A stretch of 64,000 nt of DNA. Origin: Lachnoclostridium sp. GTDB taxonomy: Bacteria > Bacillota > Clostridia > Lachnospirales > Lachnospiraceae. A model generated the notes under the pieces. The model saw only the letters and a list, made by a program, of their open reading frames with translations, was not told the origin of the DNA and did not search any database. The first letter of the stretch is position 1; the number at the start of each line of letters is the position of its first letter. The DNA lies in NCBI GenBank assembly GCA_023664665.1, contig JAMPEY010000001.1, positions 100,624 to 164,623 on the forward strand. The letters are read 5' to 3'. A program made the translations under genes and the position numbers. Positions 61,168-64,000 of this stretch are shown here, in pieces.

Positions 61168-61629
61168 ATGAAACAAGTTGAATTTTGTGAGAGGGTCAGT
61201 CAATATAGATATCAATTTTACATAGCGGCTTATGCCATCCTGCGAAATGAAGCGGATGCGGAGGATGCCGTCTGTAATGCAATCCTGAGCGGATACGAGC
61301 ATTTGGGGCAGTTAAAGAATCCGAAGAAATTCAAAGCATGGATGCTCACCATTATAAGAAACGAAGCGTTAAAGATTTGCGACAAGAGAGTAGAGCTTTT
61401 GGAAAATGAAAATGTGGAACAGTTTTTGCCGCCGGTCTATGACAGTCATAACGAATTGTGGGATATTGTACAGACATTAAAGGAAGAATATCGAGAGGTT
61501 ATCGTACTGTTTTATTATAATGACCTGTCTCTGAGGGATATTTCCGAGATTTTAGGGATTTCCGTAGGAACGGTGAAATCACGCCTGAACCGTGGGAGAA
61601 AGCTTTTAAAAGAATTTTTGAGTGAATAG
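61168..61629 (+). CDS. ECF sigma factor
   Basis: About 153 residues. Region 2 is FYIAAYAILRNEADAEDAVCNAILSGYEHLGQLKNPKKFKAWMLTIIRNEALKIC. Region 4 is LKEEYREVIVLFYYNDLSLRDISEILGISVGTVKSRLNRGRKLLKEFL. AAAGAGG lies 9 nt upstream of ATG 61168; the longer open frame from 60979 crosses the RNA element and was rejected. It is followed 34 nt later by a DUF4179 regulator gene and then a LysM protein. Region 1 and region 3 are absent, as is normal. Confidence 0.93.
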   Translation: MKQVEFCERVSQYRYQFYIAAYAILRNEADAEDAVCNAILSGYEHLGQLKNPKKFKAWMLTIIRNEALKICDKRVELLENENVEQFLPPVYDSHNELWDIVQTLKEEYREVIVLFYYNDLSLRDISEILGISVGTVKSRLNRGRKLLKEFLSE

Positions 61630-61663
61630 ATTTTATTAAAAACACATTCGAGTGGGTGTACAT

Positions 61664-62740
61664 ATGAATAAATTTGACAAAAAAGTGAAAGAGCATATTA
61701 AGAATATAGAGCTTCCGGAATCCTATAATGAGAAAGTAGATGAAGTCCTGTTAGATATCATGAAAAAGGATGAGATCATTTTGGAAAAGGAGAAAAAACA
61801 CAGGCTGCTGCCGAAGGTTGCTGTCTGTTTATTGTGTCTTTTCTGTGTTATTTCATTGTATACAATGGATGTACATGCCAATATTTTTTCTTTCTTCAAA
61901 GAAACGATCATGGATTTTCTGGGAAGAGGAAATCCCGAGGAAGAGATTGAAAATATGGGTGTAGAAAGTAACAAAATGTCCATAAACGATAAGCCGGATT
62001 TGATGATGGAAATGAAGGAAACGGTTATTGATAATCACAGCATATATGCTCTGGTGCAGGTAACTGCTCCTGCGGATATTAAATTTGAGGAGGATATTTC
62101 CTTTGATTATTATTGCTTCTGTAAGGGAGCAAATTATAACACGCGCCAGCTTCTGAGCGGCTCCAGATCCTGTGAGCTGGTGGAGGTGAGCGAGGAGTTC
62201 CCGAATATGGCAACCTATGTGGTTGGCGTGGTGTTTGATGAGACATTGGAGGAAGGCGATGAGGTGACAGTCTGCTTCAAGGATTTAACGAAAGCCCCTT
62301 ATTCTTCCGACTCGGAACGGTTGATAGAGGGCTTGTGGAGCCTTACTTTCCCTTATTATCCCACGGTTACAGACCACATTGAGCTGGAGGGAAGCCCGGA
62401 TATGGAGTTTTCCTTTATTAATACAACAGCGCAGATAATGAAGCTTGAGGTGTCGCCCCTGAGGATGCTGGTATATGCGGATGTTTCGAATTTTCCCAGT
62501 GATGAGTTGGGGGTTTCGGACACCAATATTGCCATAAGGCTTAAGATGATTGATGGAAGCGAGCTGACCATAGTGAGCCATAATTCGGAAGAGGAAGAAT
62601 TCATCCAGGGCGGAAGCGTATCCTTCAGCAATGAAGGGGATAAGACTTATGAACAGGTAAATGTGGAATTTACAGGTATGATTAATCTTGCAAAGATCGC
62701 CGGAGTTTATATAGAAGATTTGTATGTGCCCATAAAGTGA
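61664..62740 (+). CDS. DUF4179 membrane protein, probable anti-sigma factor
   Basis: About 358 residues. A cytoplasmic N-terminus of about 50 residues (FDKKVKEHIKNIELPESYNEKVDEVLLDIMK) precedes one membrane helix (VAVCLLCLFCVISLYTM) and a large extracytoplasmic domain of the DUF4179 type, with NKMSINDKPDLMMEMKETVIDNHSIYALVQVTAP and VNVEFTGMINLAKIAGVYIEDL. DUF4179 proteins are usually encoded next to ECF sigma factors. The short cytoplasmic helix region would hold the sigma factor and the outer domain would sense. ATG 61664 is preferred; a GTG at 61652 is upstream in frame. An anti-sigma role is inferred from position and topology. Confidence 0.85.
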   Translation: MNKFDKKVKEHIKNIELPESYNEKVDEVLLDIMKKDEIILEKEKKHRLLPKVAVCLLCLFCVISLYTMDVHANIFSFFKETIMDFLGRGNPEEEIENMGVESNKMSINDKPDLMMEMKETVIDNHSIYALVQVTAPADIKFEEDISFDYYCFCKGANYNTRQLLSGSRSCELVEVSEEFPNMATYVVGVVFDETLEEGDEVTVCFKDLTKAPYSSDSERLIEGLWSLTFPYYPTVTDHIELEGSPDMEFSFINTTAQIMKLEVSPLRMLVYADVSNFPSDELGVSDTNIAIRLKMIDGSELTIVSHNSEEEEFIQGGSVSFSNEGDKTYEQVNVEFTGMINLAKIAGVYIEDLYVPIK

Positions 62741-62773
62741 TGCCGAAAGGCATTTTGTAAAAAATAAAAATGC

Positions 62774-62800
62774 GGGAACCTTTTCCTCCTCCCAAGTATC
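62774..62800 (+). promoter_or_regulatory. ECF-type promoter of the LysM protein gene
   Basis: GGGAACC (62774-62780), 15 nt beginning TTTT, GTATC (62796-62800), the same pair at the same distance as the sigma gene's own promoter. The start codon is 62 nt downstream. Confidence 0.72.
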
Positions 62801-62862
62801 TTATTATATAGGGACGAAAATTGCGTATGTCCAAAAACTTATAAGATGCGGAGGAATGAAAA

Positions 62863-63873
62863 ATGAAAAAGAAGGTTTTAGCATTGTTTTTAGGGGGAGT
62901 AATGGCTGCGGGAAGTCTTTTTGCGCAGGCGCCTGTGAAGGTACAGGCTGTTACATTTACGGAATGCAAGGACTCGAGCTCACATGTCAAGTCAAGTCAG
63001 ATTGCTGTTGTGGACGGAAAGGTTACGGTAACAATTGATGTTGCTTTTGAACGCCCCAATGGTTTCTTTTGCCTTTATGTATTTGATAAGCCGGTGAAGA
63101 AGCAAAACGGTGTTTTTGATAGAGAAGATTATTATGATACGCAATTTGGAAATGGCGCTGCAGCAACATTAGAAAATCTTCAGAAAAGTGGCACTTATAC
63201 ATTTGATACGCTTTCAGGAGATAAAACTTATTATATATATTGCCAAGTGAAAGATAATCATGAAATATTTGGCTGGGGTGAAGGCGGAGACCCAAAGGAC
63301 TTATATTGGAGTTATTCGGCTTATCTTGGTACCAGCGGTGCTGACAACAGCTCTACCGATGATGAGAATTCCGCAGATAATGGGACTTCTTCTGATAACG
63401 AGACTTCTTCCGGCAATGTGTCTTCAGGCAGCGCCGGTCAGGCAGAAGAGATTTCCTATGAAGATACGATAGTTGACGAAATTGCGGAATCATCTGCCGG
63501 CGCTACCGTTAAAATGGAGAAGGGGATTTCCGCCCTGTCCAACTCCGTTATGAAGGAGCTGCTTAAGAAGGGGGATGTTTCACTGAGAATGGAATTCACC
63601 TATGATAAGAAGGACTATGTGATCATCATTCCGGCAGGAGCAGCTCTTGACAATGACATTCCGTGGTATGGTCCTTTGTATCTGGCGCAGCATTTCGGGA
63701 ACAGTGCGGGAACTGCGGCAGCCAAAAACGGTGCGGTTTATGAGGTGAAGCTTGGCGACAGCATGAGTAAGATTGCTAAGGCAAATAATATGACATTGGA
63801 GCAGTTACTGGCAAAAAATCCGCAAGTGAAAGACCCGAATAAGATCATGGCAGGACAGAAGATTAATCGCTAA
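62863..63873 (+). CDS. Secreted protein with C-terminal LysM domain
   Basis: About 336 residues. A signal peptide (residues about 1-29) ends near APVKVQA. An N-terminal beta-rich domain (FECKDSSS-like start to TSGADNSS, residues about 30-155) has no family I know. A low-complexity Ser/Asn/Asp/Thr linker (about 155-195) leads to a middle domain (VKMEKGISALSNSVMKELLKKGDVSLRMEFTYDKKDYVIIIPAG). A LysM domain (YEVKLGDSMSKIAKANNMTLEQLLAKNPQVKDPNKIMAGQKI) ends the protein. LysM binds peptidoglycan or chitin, so it stays on the cell wall. The middle block is like a domain seen in other Firmicutes LysM proteins. It has an ECF-type promoter. Confidence 0.87.
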   Translation: MKKKVLALFLGGVMAAGSLFAQAPVKVQAVTFTECKDSSSHVKSSQIAVVDGKVTVTIDVAFERPNGFFCLYVFDKPVKKQNGVFDREDYYDTQFGNGAAATLENLQKSGTYTFDTLSGDKTYYIYCQVKDNHEIFGWGEGGDPKDLYWSYSAYLGTSGADNSSTDDENSADNGTSSDNETSSGNVSSGSAGQAEEISYEDTIVDEIAESSAGATVKMEKGISALSNSVMKELLKKGDVSLRMEFTYDKKDYVIIIPAGAALDNDIPWYGPLYLAQHFGNSAGTAAAKNGAVYEVKLGDSMSKIAKANNMTLEQLLAKNPQVKDPNKIMAGQKINR

Positions 63874-63905
63874 TTTACTTTGTTTCGGACAGTAATTTTT
63901 CATGA

Positions 63906-63943
63906 TGCCGGACCGCCGGAGAAATCAGCGGTTCGGCATTTTT
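63906..63943 (+). terminator. Strong terminator after the LysM gene
   Basis: TGCCGGACCGC (63906-63916) pairs with GCGGTTCGGCA (63928-63938) with one G-U pair, followed by TTTTT (63939-63943). The remaining bases to 64000 hold a TATAAT-like box (TGTATAATTATAG near 63954) that may begin the next unit. Confidence 0.92.
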
Positions 63944-64000
63944 ACATGTTAGTGTATAATTATAGTTGGCAAAAAAGGAAGCAGAGACTAAATCCCTACT

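Noticed and set aside
1-64000. CRISPR array, tRNA, rRNA, insertion sequence, prophage or toxin-antitoxin module
   Set aside because: No regularly spaced repeats of CRISPR type, no cloverleaf with CCA-end, no transposase or integrase, and no toxin-antitoxin pair were recognised. The tandem repeats present are short and intragenic or intergenic.

Overview
The window looks like a chromosomal stretch of an anaerobic Firmicute of the class Clostridia, most likely family Lachnospiraceae. This is inferred from gene content and order, not from a database match. Signs are: era, a YqzL-like gene and recO in a row; scpA-scpB next to a D,D-carboxypeptidase; a very long 2-hydroxyacyl-CoA dehydratase activase-type protein; an acetyl-CoA-type MetA; a biotin-dependent Na+ decarboxylase cluster; and strong GGAGG ribosome sites with near-consensus sigma-A promoters. 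I saw no rRNA or tRNA gene, insertion sequence, prophage or CRISPR array. This is a core chromosomal segment with some lineage-specific modules.

Layout. 1-1.5 kb: an AT-rich membrane protein and a YbaK/ProX-type deacylase. 1.57-12.06 kb: a signalling and envelope locus. A histidine kinase and OmpR-type regulator lie downstream of hflK-hflC on the minus strand. They diverge from a plus-strand operon encoding a large solute-binding lipoprotein, two MalF/MalG-like permeases, an HlyD-like periplasmic adaptor and a three-helix membrane protein, with no ATPase. The promoters of the regulator operon and the lipoprotein operon carry the same 11-bp-period direct repeat at the same distance from the -10 box. 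12.2-18.4 kb: an iron-sulfur flavoprotein, RNase HI with a viroplasmin-like domain, an RluB/RluF-type pseudouridine synthase, an unknown protein, ligA and metA. 18.5-26.1 kb: a small unknown protein, an SDR oxidoreductase, a C39-like peptidase, a heptad-repeat coiled-coil protein and the giant activase. 26.3-31.4 kb: a rhomboid-like protein without a visible active site, a sigma-like protein lacking region 4, a small partner and an M16C peptidase.

31.5-44.8 kb: a DUF4349 lipoprotein, era, yqzL-like, recO, a lipoprotein, glyQS, a J-domain-like/TPR protein with a short Hsp70, then alaS and a zinc-ribbon protein. The hsp70 and alaS leaders carry hairpin groups of the same architecture. 44.8-48.3 kb: a polyamine-type cluster (SpeD-like, DUF4178, DUF350, membrane-embedded spermidine synthase). 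48.4-54.6 kb: rpsU, a CmpB-type membrane protein, two D,D-carboxypeptidases, a metallophosphoesterase and scpAB. 54.7-60.1 kb: a five-gene biotin cluster with both carboxyltransferase types known from transcarboxylase, a biotin carrier and Na+-pump subunits. 60.3-63.9 kb: a small kinase-like protein, then an ECF sigma factor, its DUF4179 regulator and a LysM protein. The sigma gene and the LysM gene have matching ECF-type promoters, and a three-way-junction RNA element lies ahead of the sigma gene.

The strongest leads are three: the shared operator that ties the two-component system to the ATPase-less transporter/adaptor operon, the small ECF regulon with matching promoters, and the recurring structured leaders. 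All promoter, operator and hairpin calls were made by eye. Start codons often differ from the longest possible reading frame because I chose the one with the best ribosome-binding site.
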